From assembly GCF_000003815.2 (NCBI RefSeq), contig NC_049989.1, positions 1,849,644 through 1,913,643 of the forward strand: a DNA stretch of 64,000 nt, in the 5' to 3' direction. This document shows positions 12,301 to 22,600 of this stretch, piece by piece. The DNA comes from Branchiostoma floridae. Its lineage: Eukaryota > Chordata > Leptocardii > Amphioxiformes > Branchiostomatidae. The notes below the pieces were generated by a model, which did no database searches, was not told the DNA's origin, and saw only the letters and a program-made list of their open reading frames with translations. The position numbers were made by a program, and so were the translations under genes. Numbering within the stretch: position 1 is the stretch's first letter; each line of letters starts with the position of its first letter.

Positions 12301-13121
12301 GATCTGCTAGAACACGAGACCCCCATTTTACGTCCCTTCCAGAGACGGGTGCAGCCCTAACCGAGATGCCCTTCCCATGATTGAACCCGGGTTTCCCTGT
12401 TACCAGCTTTGAATAGGGGTCTTTCAGATGCTAGTACCAATTTGGGACCAGGAGCTCAACTTTGAGGCTGCTACCAGTTGATTGAAAGGGATATCCCCGA
12501 ACACTGTATGAATCGCATCTTAATTCCTTCGGCCAACGAGGTTCTATTTCTCCTTGGTTCGCCTCCACAACTTAATCTACAAATACACGCACATCTTAGA
12601 AATGACTAGAAAAGGATTTGTTTGTAGTCTTACTAACCTCCGGTAGATCTTCTGTGGTTTTGAAAACAGATCTTTCGGGGGAAACAGTACTATCAAAAGG
12701 CCGAAACTGGACCCAGAACCAGTGCCCAGGACCAGTTATGTCTTGCCAACCTAAAGATCTGTTTTGAGGTTTGATTCTAACGGTTAAACGTATTAAGATG
12801 ACGTTTTTCTAGTTAGCTGCTCTTGTATTGAATTGCTTAACAGTGTCGGCTCATTCTTGTGACGCTGAAGAAGAGTGATGGATGTCACTGGAAACGTCCG
12901 AAAGTAAATTTCCGTTTTTACCCGGTTGTAGAGATTGAATTGTATTTGAATATTGTTCACCTGGATGTCTAACCTTCATAAACGTATATAGAGATGACTT
13001 ACTAGCAGTTGTAGCCCTCCTCCTCCCACATAGTCACTATCTCTCCACCCGTGTCGTCCTGCGACTCTACACACCCCAGCAGCAGTCCGAGCAACATCCC
13101 TACCAGTACCACCTTTCTCAT
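9374..13121 (-). CDS. Secreted peptide precursor, isoform A (143 aa), alternative first exon
   Basis: An alternative first exon at 13003-13121 encodes MRKVVLVGMLLGLLLGCVES as signal peptide, then an acidic stretch (QDDTGGEIVTMWEEEGYNC), and ends in phase 2 at a gtaagt donor. It joins the same exons 11194-11268 and 9374-9611. The junction codon is TA|C, so the loop is CYPPWHHHC rather than CFPPWHHHC. Both first exons end in Tyr-Asn-Cys, which supplies the first loop cysteine; the second is in the shared exon. Exon A lies only 71 bp downstream of the exon B donor, in isoform B's first intron. A pyrimidine tract and AG (gaagcag) precede it, but joining B to A would shift the frame into a stop, so the two appear mutually exclusive. 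Alternative promoter use is the likeliest mechanism. Confidence 0.7.
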
Positions 13122-13308
13122 CTTTCTGTCTGCCTTTACTGCTTCAATGAAAAGGAGAAGAAAAAAGAGAAGATAAAAAATGGGTTACTTACAAGCAGTT
13201 GTAAAAGTATTGTTTCCTAGCGGCAGGCCTTGTCCGTCCGCCTTCACTCAGGTGCATGAAGAGCAGTATATGTAGCATGAAGCAGAGCGCGGTTAGTCCT
13301 GTCCCCAT
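9374..13308 (-). CDS. Secreted peptide precursor, isoform B (142 aa); unrecognised family
   Basis: Minus-strand exons: 13193-13308, 11194-11268 and 9374-9611 (TGA at 9374-9376). Donors are gtaagtaa and gtgagta; acceptors are tttttactacag and gattcccacag. Both junctions are phase 2 and the joined frame is open throughout. The protein starts MGTGLTALCFMLHILLFMHL, a strong signal peptide. After it come an RK site, then QYFYNCFPPWHHHC, QTSGSAIL and RRR, so a Gln-started Cys-loop peptide (C-x7-C) could be released. The last exon has RR sites and QILDRLTGGK, where Gly-Lys could support amidation, and ends LRPGKDEQH. I know no family with this motif, so 'peptide hormone or neuropeptide precursor' is inferred from layout (signal peptide, dibasic sites, small size, disulfide loop). 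The ATG was chosen as the only start giving the signal peptide. No poly(A) signal was assigned. Confidence 0.75.
9912..10047. mobile_element. MITE family A, copy 2
   Basis: It begins taatctccaaacagaccc and ends gtaggatctgcttggagatta. It lies in the last intron of the peptide gene. Confidence 0.75.
10042..10284 (-). CDS. Doubtful 80-codon open frame in the peptide-gene intron
   Basis: An ATG at 10284 opens MSFRSPWPLPLHGPDTDLRV and the frame ends in an acidic DEEEGE. The stop codon is supplied by the first bases of MITE family A copy 2. I recognise no domain. There is no convincing acceptor in phase with the flanking exons, so this is probably chance, although an alternative terminal exon or small independent gene cannot be excluded. 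Confidence 0.2.
   Translation of the reverse strand: MSFRSPWPLPLHGPDTDLRVSISRRKYRHRLCAAELVHLSNRIRVISVGENWSSDYVLPVDDSGVNDLVRDVISDEEEGE
10384..10470. mobile_element. MITE family A, partial copy
   Basis: The right half only is present (ccggctaaactc...cttatgccacgcaagatcttcttggaaatta). It is diverged from the copies at 9912 and 12000. Confidence 0.5.
12000..12137. mobile_element. MITE family A, copy 3
   Basis: It begins ctaatctccaagcagatcc and its right arm is an inverted match (ggatctggttcgagattag). It contains the shared core aaagctggccaagg. It lies between exons 1 and 2 of the peptide gene. Confidence 0.75.
12280..12480 (-). mobile_element. tRNA-derived SINE, minus-strand copy
   Basis: Read on the minus strand it has a B-box-like 'cgggttcaatcat' and the family body 'gaagggacgtaaaatggggg', matching the copy at 6795-7130. 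Confidence 0.6.
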
Positions 13309-15198
13309 GGTTGTGAGCCTTACTGCCTTCTGACAGCGAGATACTTCTGTTCATGTGCAAGGCAACAGGAGGGTAGGCGTGGGGGGAAGGACTACACATG
13401 CGTACTGCGATAACAGTGGGTGTATTGAGGAGATTTGACCAATAAGGCCGGATTTGTAGGGATTACTACATTTGTAATCAAGCTTCGTGGAAACTTCGTC
13501 ATACCCCTGTCACATTATCCACGATCTTCGGGCGTATCGATGGAAGATCGGCCATATTTAAGATCGACAGAGGGTTGCGCGTATTCTTCACCTGAAAACC
13601 GTCCCTGTCACATATAAGCCATAATTTGTACCTTGTACAATTGTTGTGCAATAAAGTTATTATTATAAGCGTGGCTCGGACGATTGCCGCAGACTCGTCG
13701 TCCGATCGATTTTCGCGCAATGTGACAGGGCTATAAGGAGCATCGCTCGGTTATGCACAAGCACGATGACTAGAGCCGCTAGCCTACATTGTAAAGAATA
13801 TGTATTTTTATCGTCATCTTATTATCTACCTACTGCGCAAATTACGTCGAAGCTAGAGGGAAGAGTTCATAAGTGTAGGAAATACTGTGTTGTTCGACCG
13901 CGCATACTAGCACCTGGTTCTTACTTCTTTTTATGAAAAGGTTTTCGCTTGACTGAGACGGTTTTTGTCAAATGTACGACGAAAGAAACGCAAAACTGAA
14001 ATCTACTACAACGAAATGGCTGACGGGCTGACTGGAAGTGATTTGGCTTTGGAGACATTGGCCTGATTTGAGCCCGATATTGTCAACATCATCGAAACAA
14101 ACTGTCCAAGTGGAAAGATGTTCCAACTACTTGGCCGATGGATCGGAAAGGTTAATTGAGAAGGGGATCAACCGAGGAGAGGGAGGAAGAGTGCACCTAC
14201 GACTCGAGGGAAAAGAAATTGCAACACAACTGGAAATGGGAGTTCTTACAAGTGACGGGCCGAGAACTTTATTGTGTATGTTTGAGCGACGAGCGCCTAT
14301 GTGTTTGCCAGAGCCGTTATATTACTTCTCTAACGTTATAAGATGAAGAAATGGTCCCATGGCTTCTAAATAAAGACTCACGAAACTAGCAAAGGTCGCT
14401 TCGACGTTTCACGTTTGTTAGAACGTGGCTCAGACCGGTACAAGGTTAGGTCGAAATTGAATATTCCCTGTGCCGACCTCTAACACTCGAAAAAGCAGGT
14501 TAAACCTATATGACGTCATGTGGTATTATGATGGTGTCAAAAGATTTTGACAGCAAAATTACTTCAACTGTCGACATTCCAAGGTTCCATCCAAATCGAT
14601 ATTTGTGTCGATAATAATCGCGGATAACTAACCAACTTTTTCCGCGAAATTGTACGATTTCGTCCGGATAGATGGAAAATATTTTCGAACGTGCAAACGA
14701 TGTCACCTTTATTGCGTCATAATCACAGACAGCGGCGTACGTTCGGGGTGCGTCGGGGGACGAAAAGGAAAACAACGGAACTTCATGTCGAATTGACGGC
14801 GGTAAGACCGCCAAAGGACCACAAAAATAAACGAAATTGAATCAGTGAATACTCCGGAAGACAAGACAGGGCCACGGGAGCCATGTTTGCTCTTGTATCT
14901 GAACTTGAAGGCGTTTCGCACCAGGGCATTTTGCCCTGAGGCCGGTGCAACCTGGTGTGGCCTGGTGCAACCCGCCCCAGTGCAAAGTGCACTGGGCTCC
15001 ATGCACTGGGTGGACATGTTCTAGTACAGTGTGCCCTGAAGCAGCTTGGAGCGAGGTGTTCTGGAGCAAAATATGGACAGAATAGGCCGTTCTAAGCGCA
15101 CTTTTTGCTGGTTTTGCAGTGGAACCTACCGTTCACATGAAAACCACAACAAAACTGTGCCTTTTGATGTGTTTTATGTTTGTTTTGGGACGTTTTTC
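13309..15198. other. Intergenic region between the divergent peptide and TSSK genes
   Basis: No supported exon is seen. It holds the MITE at 13501-13734 and otherwise unremarkable sequence. A GC-rich segment at 14920-15060 with repeated 'cctggtg/cactggg' motifs lies just upstream of the kinase gene. Confidence 0.6.
13501..13734. mobile_element. MITE with TIR ATACCCCTGTCACATT
   Basis: Left end atacccctgtcacatt pairs with right end aatgtgacagggctat. The right subterminal 'tccgatcgattttcgc' is shared with the element at 39971-40155, so both belong to one family. Confidence 0.75.
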
Positions 15199-15214
15199 GG
15201 TTGCCCTGGCAACC
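15199..15214. promoter_or_regulatory. RFX-type X-box, GGTTGCCCTGGCAACC
   Basis: This is a perfect inverted repeat of GTTGCC/GGCAAC with a 2-nt spacer, fitting the RFX consensus GTNRCC-N0-3-RGYAAC exactly. It sits 205 bp upstream of the kinase start at 15419. RFX factors, notably RFX2, drive ciliary and spermiogenic genes, so the site fits a testis-kinase promoter. Binding here is inferred. Confidence 0.7.
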
Positions 15215-15418
15215 GAGTGCAACATGCCCTATGGCGCCCTGGGACGCGAACGGGGCACTCCGTACGAAAAAAACATGGCGAAGGACAGAGCGCTCCCGGT
15301 AGATAACGAGAGCAAGATGAAATATCTGCTCATTCATCTTCAGAACCGCATCAAGATAGGTGCCTTTCCGTTGAAGAGCATTAAGACTTCACCCAAGGTG
15401 GAGATCTATCGCGAAAAG

Positions 15419-17330
15419 ATGTCTATTCGAGACGAAGACGTTCTTCAGAAGTACGGCTATCGCCTAGGGGTGACCTTAGGGGACGGGTCGTACGGTTGCG
15501 TCAAGCGAGCCTTCTCCGTCAGGCTCGAGAAAGACGTGGCCGTCAAGATTATCAACAAGAGAGTGGCTAGTAAGGTAAGATAACTTTTTATTCATGGAAT
15601 CCGTAGTGTAGAGGTGCATAGCGTGGTGTGTACTTTATTTTGCCACCCCTCGACTTGAATCATTGGTATCGTCCTGACATAGAACATGCCCTGTCCATGC
15701 TACTGAATTTTCGAATGGATTTGAACTCTGATATTTTTTCATATGATTATTCTATAAATGTCACTACTTACATTGATTTCTTCTTCTATTCTTGCTACAG
15801 GATTTTCTTCAGAGATTCCTTCCCCGCGAACTGGCGATCGTGCAGCGGCTACAACATCCCAACATCGTCAAAGTCTACCAGATCATTGATACACCAGACA
15901 AGGTAAGCTTTTCTTCTTTTAGGAAGTTTCACAATTGTTGTTCTATTCGATCTAGAACACCAGTAATGTATTCTATTGTGGGTTCTAAATTATATCGTGA
16001 ACAAGAGAGAGGGGGTGTACTTCACACTCACAGATTACATTGTGATTTAAGCCGATACTTTCAATCGATCTTGGCGTAGGCGAGAGCGGGGGACGGGCGA
16101 TTTTGAAGTGTTAATCCCTAAAGACGCCAGCGGTATTTCCGCAAATTCCGCCATCATACGTCTCTGTCATTACTCTGTCAGTTGGCTACCACTTACGAAC
16201 TTCTTAATTCACATCTCAGACTGTGGTAGCTCAAAGGCTTGTCACTTCAAGGCTCACATTCAATCATCTTGTCTAAAATATCGCTGGAAACGGCGTTGGG
16301 TCAATGCTATTGTAAAGATTTAGGCTAGGCTGGGTTTCAACTTTCTGTTTGGCAAATCTGGTCAACATAGATAAGTAACATCACCGATACAAGCCACTGT
16401 GTAAGTTATATTTAGAAGAAGTAGATTATTTCTAGATAAGATGTGACAAATTTTTTGGTTTGACATTTTATCTAACTCGAACTTGTCCTGCTGTGTTTAC
16501 AGGTGTACACTATCATGGAAGAAGCGCCACATGGCGACTTGTTAGAGCACGTGCAGACTCGAGGTGCGATGTCAGAGCGAAGAGCGCGGGAGACCTTCCG
16601 TGAGCTGGCCGAGGCCGTGTCCTACTGTCACACACAGGACATCTGCCACAGAGATCTCAAGTGCGAGAACATCCTACTTGACGCTCACGGCCACGTCAAG
16701 CTCACGGACTTCGGGTTCGCCCGCGACGCGCCCTCGGACGACAGAGGAAGACCGACCATGAGTCAGACATTCTGCGGGTCTGCCGCCTACGCCTCTCCGG
16801 AGGTGTTGCGCGGGAAACCCTACCAGCCCAGCTCCTACGACATCTGGAGCATGGGGGTGGTACTGTACATCATGGTTGTCGGCACCATGCCGTTCGATGA
16901 TTCCAACGTGAGAAAGATGCTCCGGAAACAGATGGACAGAAAAGTAAGTATACCGTCTTAAATTCTGTTGATACGTATGTCAATACTTGGTCCTGTGAAT
17001 GGCAGTTTATCATATAGCGCATAGTTTTGGAATGAGTTATTGTCTCTCAATTTTTCATGAAATATGTATGATCAGTTTTTGACCATCTTCTTCCTTTGTG
17101 TTCCCCTACAGCTGAACTTCTCGTCCACAAGAACCATCTCACAGGAGTGCAAACTCCTGATCACACAGATGCTGAGTCCAGACGTCTCACAGCGTCCCAC
17201 AATACACGAGGTCCTGAACAGCCGCTGGCTCAGGTCGTCGCAAAGTCAACCACCAACCTGCAGCGCTGCCTGGCGACTAGAATCATCATCACAACCTTCC
17301 ACAACAGAGTCGGCCATGGTGTCCAGATAG
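15419..17330 (+). CDS. Testis-specific serine/threonine kinase (TSSK family), 305 aa
   Basis: Exons: 15419-15574, 15801-15902, 16503-16943 and 17112-17330 (TAG), all in phase 0. The kinase domain is complete: Gly loop LGDGSYG (residues 20-26), VAVK with catalytic Lys43, RFLPREL before helix C, HRDLKCEN catalytic loop, DFG within LTDFGFAR, activation segment TFCGSAAYASPE, then YDIWSMGVVLYIMV and C-lobe LSPDVSQRPTIHE. HRDLKCEN, TFCGSAAYA and FLPRE are TSSK hallmarks. The family phosphorylates sperm proteins during spermiogenesis in vertebrates. The length is close to TSSK1/2 minus their tails. An in-frame ATG at 15137 would add 94 residues, but the extension spans the X-box and matches no kinase, so I chose 15419, which gives the usual TSSK N-terminus. 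A poly(A) signal AATAAA lies at 17450-17455. The exact paralogue (TSSK1/2 or another) is not resolved. Confidence 0.92.
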
Positions 17331-17532
17331 TCGCTAGTCTGTAGTAATCTATTGTGCATGTATATTTTCAATTTCCCTTTTCTACTGTGACAGAATCTGT
17401 CCATTTATTTATACAAATGAGGAATGTGTATTCCTATTATGACATGGAGAATAAAATCCGTGTTGCTTCCTGATCAATTTGTTTTGACTATTCATGCGAT
17501 CGAATGAAAGGACGAATACACTTGTAGAAAAG

Positions 17533-18033
17533 ATGGATGGATGGATGAATGAATGAATGAATGGATGGATGGAAGGATGGATGGATGGATGGATGGATGG
17601 ATGGATGGATGGATGGATGGATGGATGGATGGATGGATGGATGGATGGATGAATAGATGGGTGAGTGGATGGATGGATGGACGGACGGACGGACGGATGG
17701 ATGGATGGATAGATGGATGGATGGATGGATGGATGAATAGATGGGTGAGTGGATGGGTGGATGGATGGACGGACGGACGGACGGATGGATGGATGAATGA
17801 ATGGATGGATGGATGGATGGATGGATGGATGGATGGATGAATGAATAGATGGGTGAGTGGATGGGTGGATGGATGGATGGATGGACGGACGGACGGACGG
17901 ACGGGTGGATGGGTGGATGGATGGATGGATGGACGGACGGACGGACGGACGGATGGATGGATGGATGGGTGGGTGGATGGATAGTGGAAGGATGGATGGA
18001 TAGTGGAAGGGTGGATGGATGGATGGTTGGGCG
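17533..18033. repeat. (GGAT/GGAC)n microsatellite block, about 500 bp
   Basis: Tetranucleotide repeats GGAT, with GGAC, GGGT and GAAT variants, show higher-order organisation: GGAC runs recur every 80-100 bp. It lies about 200 bp downstream of the kinase stop. Long frames on both strands (poly-Met/Asp/Gly/Trp and poly-Pro/Ser/Ile/His) are artefacts. Confidence 0.95.
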
Positions 18034-18351
18034 GACGGCTGTAAGTAAGTGACACGGGTGTTAACATTAAAATCGTTAAACAGAATAAGAGTAGCATATC
18101 TGAAGTTGGTTTTTTAAGTGGCCCAGTTGGTTAACAACGTGGCAACCATTCTGTTCTAGCTCTGACTTGCTCCTCTGATCGCTTCTGCCGAATCAGATCG
18201 ATACCAGAGTTGCTTTAGCTGGGGAGCTGGAAGCCAACATCAAATCTTTGGAACCATATTAGATGGAACACGGCTGTGTTGACTGTTGCTTACCGTAGCC
18301 ACGGATCAGCGAATAAAGTGATTCCTACATTCATTCTTTATATACAAAAAG

Positions 18352-18560
18352 TACACCTGTCCTTGGTGCTGAACACCATCCACACACAGGTAGGCAAACC
18401 TGTCCCTTGTGCTGAATACCATTCACCCCAAAAGCGAGCATGCCTGTCCTTGGTGCTGAACACCATCCACACACAGGTAGGCAAACTTGTCCCTTGTACT
18501 GAATACCATTCACCCAAAAAGCGAGCATGCCTGTCCTTGGTGCTGAACACCCACACAAGT
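18352..18560. repeat. 87-bp minisatellite, about 2.5 copies
   Basis: The unit starts ccttggtgctgaacaccatc and begins at 18361, 18448 and 18535, exactly 87 bp apart. An internal half-repeat (tgtcccttgt.ctgaataccat) is related to it. Confidence 0.85.
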
Positions 18561-18929
18561 AAACACATCTGTCCCTGCACAGTACATACACATGACCTTC
18601 TCTCCAACTATATACTAGTACCAACATGTAACAATCTCTGGGCGCTGAAGTCAGAAGAAAAAGCCATGATTCTTCAGTATGCCTTTTCACGCTTTTCAGC
18701 ATAGTGGGGTGCTTTTCATGATTCCAGTTTGATTAATTAGCCCATCAAGGTGCCAAAAAACTTGACAACGACCTAGAGACGACGGAAGCAGCTAGAAGGC
18801 ATAAGAGACAAAATCCGTGCACAACAAGTGCTTTCGCTGCCTAGTGCCCACAAGTATTGTTTTGTTACAACCTGAATAAAGTAAAAAAGATAGATAGGGG
18901 CAAAAAAGATAGAATTTACTTGACGCGGC

Positions 18930-19215
18930 TTTGCCTTTATGGTCCCCTGCCGCAAATATCGGCGGTTGTCCGCAGCCCAAGATTGCGCTTGGCAGGACAC
19001 GTGGTTCGCCATGAGGAAATGGCAGGAGAGGTCCTGCTCTGGGAGCGAAACGAGCCGCGCAGGCGTGGCCGTCCTTCGGTCACACTCAGGAAGCTGCTGC
19101 TCGAGGAAACAGGTCTGCAGGCGAACAAACTCCGTTCGGTCATGTTGGACAGAAACGTGTGGAGACACTGGTGTCACCTCAACCGAAGATGAACTGAACT
19201 GAACTGAACTGGCTT
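18930..19215 (+). mobile_element. 3' end of a non-LTR retrotransposon (LINE)
   Basis: The open frame contains RLRLAGHVVRHEEMAGEVLL, then RRRGRPSVTLRKLL and a terminal RNVWRHW. This is the typical C-terminal tail of LINE reverse transcriptases ('GHVxRM...RRRGRP...DRxxWR'). Directly after the stop is a (TGAAC)n tail, as expected for a 3'-primed insertion. The RT and endonuclease domains are missing, so this is a 5'-truncated dead copy. Confidence 0.8.
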
Positions 19216-19458
19216 TGCCTCAAAATTAGAGTTGATTTTGGCCTGTCGTGAAAATACATTCCTAAATCAATTCATGTCTGAATTCAGTTATTTAACACCA
19301 CGAAAAATCGCACAAGGTTGTCCATCACCAGCTTAACGTCCTTCGTTTATGAAATTGTACAAAATACTTAAAACATTTCGTAATGCCTGGATATTGTTTC
19401 CGGAAGAAACAAATGTTGAGCAACATTGCCCTACAGTCGAATTTCGCGCGCTGTTTGC

Positions 19459-19513
19459 TGATTGGTGGATAATCCAGTCGTCCCAGAAACGTGTGCACAG
19501 AAACGTGACGTCA
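19459..19513. promoter_or_regulatory. Inverted CCAAT box and CRE upstream of the PPM1 gene
   Basis: An ATTGG (reverse CCAAT) lies near 19460. A full palindromic CRE, TGACGTCA, lies at 19506-19513, about 145 bp before the ATG at 19657. This is a plausible core promoter region; the transcription start was not determined. Confidence 0.45.
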
Positions 19514-19656
19514 CAAAAAGCGCAGGTCTGTAGGCTGAGGGAGCAGTTCGTGCATGGATGGCTGCCGACGGTGGGTACGGGGGTGCAGAGCCGGATTTTC
19601 TACCGTTTCCCAGAACCGAATGGGCTTCTTGAGACGTTCAGGCGTTATAACTTAAC

Positions 19657-22600
19657 ATGGATGTGTCACAGGAAGACGTAGACTCCTCTTACAAGGCGTT
19701 TCTCCAGAGTTTCTTGGAGAAATACCCGGCCGACTTCGGTGCGGACGACCCCCTCCCACTTCGGCTGATCACTTTTTATCTGTCAGCAGACGAAGTTGAA
19801 GGCGAACTTTTGGACTGGATTTTACAGTGGTTAGAGAAATGGTAGGTCAAGAGGTTTCCCCACAATTATTTGAGCTCACTGTCATTTTGTTTTAGCTGTT
19901 AAAAACTGTCCGTGTCACTTCGTAATTTTGTGAAAACCAGGCGTAAGGTTGACGGGCTTCACAGTGACACAGTGACACTAACAGTTTTCTTGGTGGTAGC
20001 AACGGTATATACAGATCGCGAACCTATGTAGGACTAGGAGACACTGACTAAGTTCGGAAAGCAATATTATTTTGTCCCAGTAAAGGCATCAAACTACACG
20101 GAGACATAGCCGTAAAAATGTAGTACTTTATATATAGTGTCCTAACTTTACTCGATCGTCACTTTTTCCCCTTTATTTTGTTTTCCAATCTTGCGTGTCA
20201 CCCGTCTTCGATGTGTCTTTAGAATTAGTCACAAAGTCGGAGGATGTCCTTCCGTTCTATTTTCATTTTAGATGGCGGATTTTGACTCATCATCCGTTTC
20301 AGTGAAGTCATAGGAAGGAGTTGGCCCTTAATGCTTTATCCCATCAAGCTTCCGAATGGGTAGGGTAGACTTGTGTGTTTAAAATATGGGTGCGGTCGGA
20401 ATATTTGGGTTCAGGTTCAGAAGTGGTAACGTGTTAAAACAGTAACTGGGTGTTACAAAAACACTGGTCACCAATTTCCTACACACGCATCCTTAAATGG
20501 GCTTGTAGTGACCTTGTACAAAGAAACTGTTTTTGCAGTACTATTGCAGTTTTTCTACGCACACAACCTAACAAGAGGATCTGCATGGGGGGTTCCGAAA
20601 CCGCTTGATGCTGAATTCATAATGACCCCATAATATGCTTTAAAATCAAGGGAGGCAATTTCGCAAAATTTTGTCTCCTCGGTACGAATTACATGAATAA
20701 GTTGGTTTTCCCTACAAATTTTGTGAAATCAAAATATTGTGAAAAAGAGACGTGCTGAAATCTTATAGATTTTAAGGGGCCGGACAAAATACTTTCTTAA
20801 GGGGATGTGGGTATTCGCAATGCTCTAGGCTAAACTCAGGAAAACAGTGGCTGCATCTTTCCTTAAATTTGGCCGACTAGCTTTGTTTTACGCTACATTT
20901 AGGCACCCATTACATCATACACAAAATGCACCAATTACGCCCTTCATTGAATTTTAGCAGTCTTGCTACAAATTACCTGGTATGAAAATGGCTGATTACG
21001 CAAGATACACAAAAGGGTATGCAGACCCCCTCTTAACTGTTCACCCCTCTTTTGAGCATGTGTCCCAACATTCAACCTTGCTTCTGGTATCATCTGTCAC
21101 TAATCAAATCATCTGTTTTCACAGTGTTTTATTTTCCTTCACACCACTACCCCACCCAGGGTTTAACTTGTAAGCTGTGAGAGTGTTGATCTCACTATTA
21201 AACTAACCTGTTCGCCAGTGAATATTCTCTCCCTTTTGTCTGACTCTATTGTATCAAACATGGCACAATGACATGTTTACAACAAAAGTCTCCAAATGTA
21301 ATTCACCTTTACACAAGTGGAGAGGGATTTAAGGACCCTTAAGAAGCCCTGAGAGGCCCTGTTTGAATAAAGGGTCAACACTGTTTACCTTTCGAAGGTC
21401 TTACATCATACTTCTAAGATTTCTTCTCCCTTAAACAAACTTCTTAAGCATTAATCATATGTCCTGAAATACATGTAACTTTGTAAGCAACGTGCCAGTC
21501 ATATACATATAAATGTGACTAACGTACGTTAGAACAGTGAGAGAATCAGAATTCAGATAGATTTTGAAAATTGTACAACAAAATAGATCTCTATATTAGT
21601 ACGTTCAAAATTGATTGAAACATGTTCAAAGTTTCATTTTCAATTGTTTGAAAAATTCATAAGGACTATTGTGACAAATGTTAACGTTATCAAAACATAT
21701 ATTATGTAAAAGCAACTGTATTGACTTCAAATTGTGTGTTACTAATGATTTTTCTGTATTCAAAATACCATTGCACTATTCAAATGCACCTCTTGCTCTT
21801 CGTTTCTGTGAAGAGATTCACCTTAAGTCTTAAGGTAAGATATACATATAGCCTTAGATGAAATGCCACATCTTTAATGAACTTTATTTGTAGCATATTT
21901 TCTCCTCATGTATTCTGTCTTAGAGTAAGAAAGGGGAAGTAGCACCTGAGTTTCAGTTTTAAGGAAGATGACGTAGTACTAGTACAAACCCTTAACGTAA
22001 ACAGGGAGGGATTTGAAACGTGAGAGTTCTGTTGTCGCAAGTGTTACGTCATGAGTGTGTTGACAAAACAAAGTTGTGCGTGTGAAAGTGTGAAAATACC
22101 TTGCTAGATCAAAGATGTGAAACTGTGAGTTGAAAAAAAACAAAAACAGTATCAATACACCGGACGTTTCCTACTTGTACTGTTCAGAAACCTTTTTGAC
22201 AATGGCTTATTCCACAGACTTGACATTTCATGTGAACCTAGAGTTTGTTTCATATGGCCATTCCAATATCGCCTCCTCAACATTAACACTGTATAAAGAG
22301 CTAGCCATTGTCACTTGAATATCACTATTTGGAATTGAGAATGAATGTACATTAGAGACCACCAAAGAATAGTATCCTTCCTTCTTATTATCCATCCGAA
22401 GACAATTAATTCTTACTCACAGCATCCCCTTTTTCATTTTTCAAAATAAAGCCACTACTGTGACCACGAAAGTAAAGAAATTGACAGTATACTGTGTACA
22501 ATTGCATACTTCAATAGCAGAACAACAAGCTAATAAATAAGCATTTAAATTTTCACAATGCAGTTCATCCAACCTCTGTAACAAAAAAATGTAAATCAAA

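Noticed and set aside
11194-13308. Resemblance of the Cys loop to elevenin or allatostatin C peptides
   Set aside because: The loop length (x7) and residues differ from both, and only general Cys/Pro/aromatic character is shared.
15137-15418. In-frame N-terminal extension of TSSK that resembles a signal peptide (MKTTTKLCLLMCFMF)
   Set aside because: TSSK kinases are cytoplasmic, the extension matches no kinase, and it covers a perfect X-box. It is more likely promoter and 5' UTR.
17492-18097. A 201-codon frame rich in Pro-Ser-Ile-His on the minus strand, with mirror frames on plus
   Set aside because: It is a translation of the (GGAT)n repeat. All frames stay open because the repeat has few stops; there are no splice sites or conserved domains.
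18331-18702. Overlapping frames with repeated CVWMVFSTKD/CGWCSAPRTGML
   Set aside because: They are translations of the 87-bp minisatellite.
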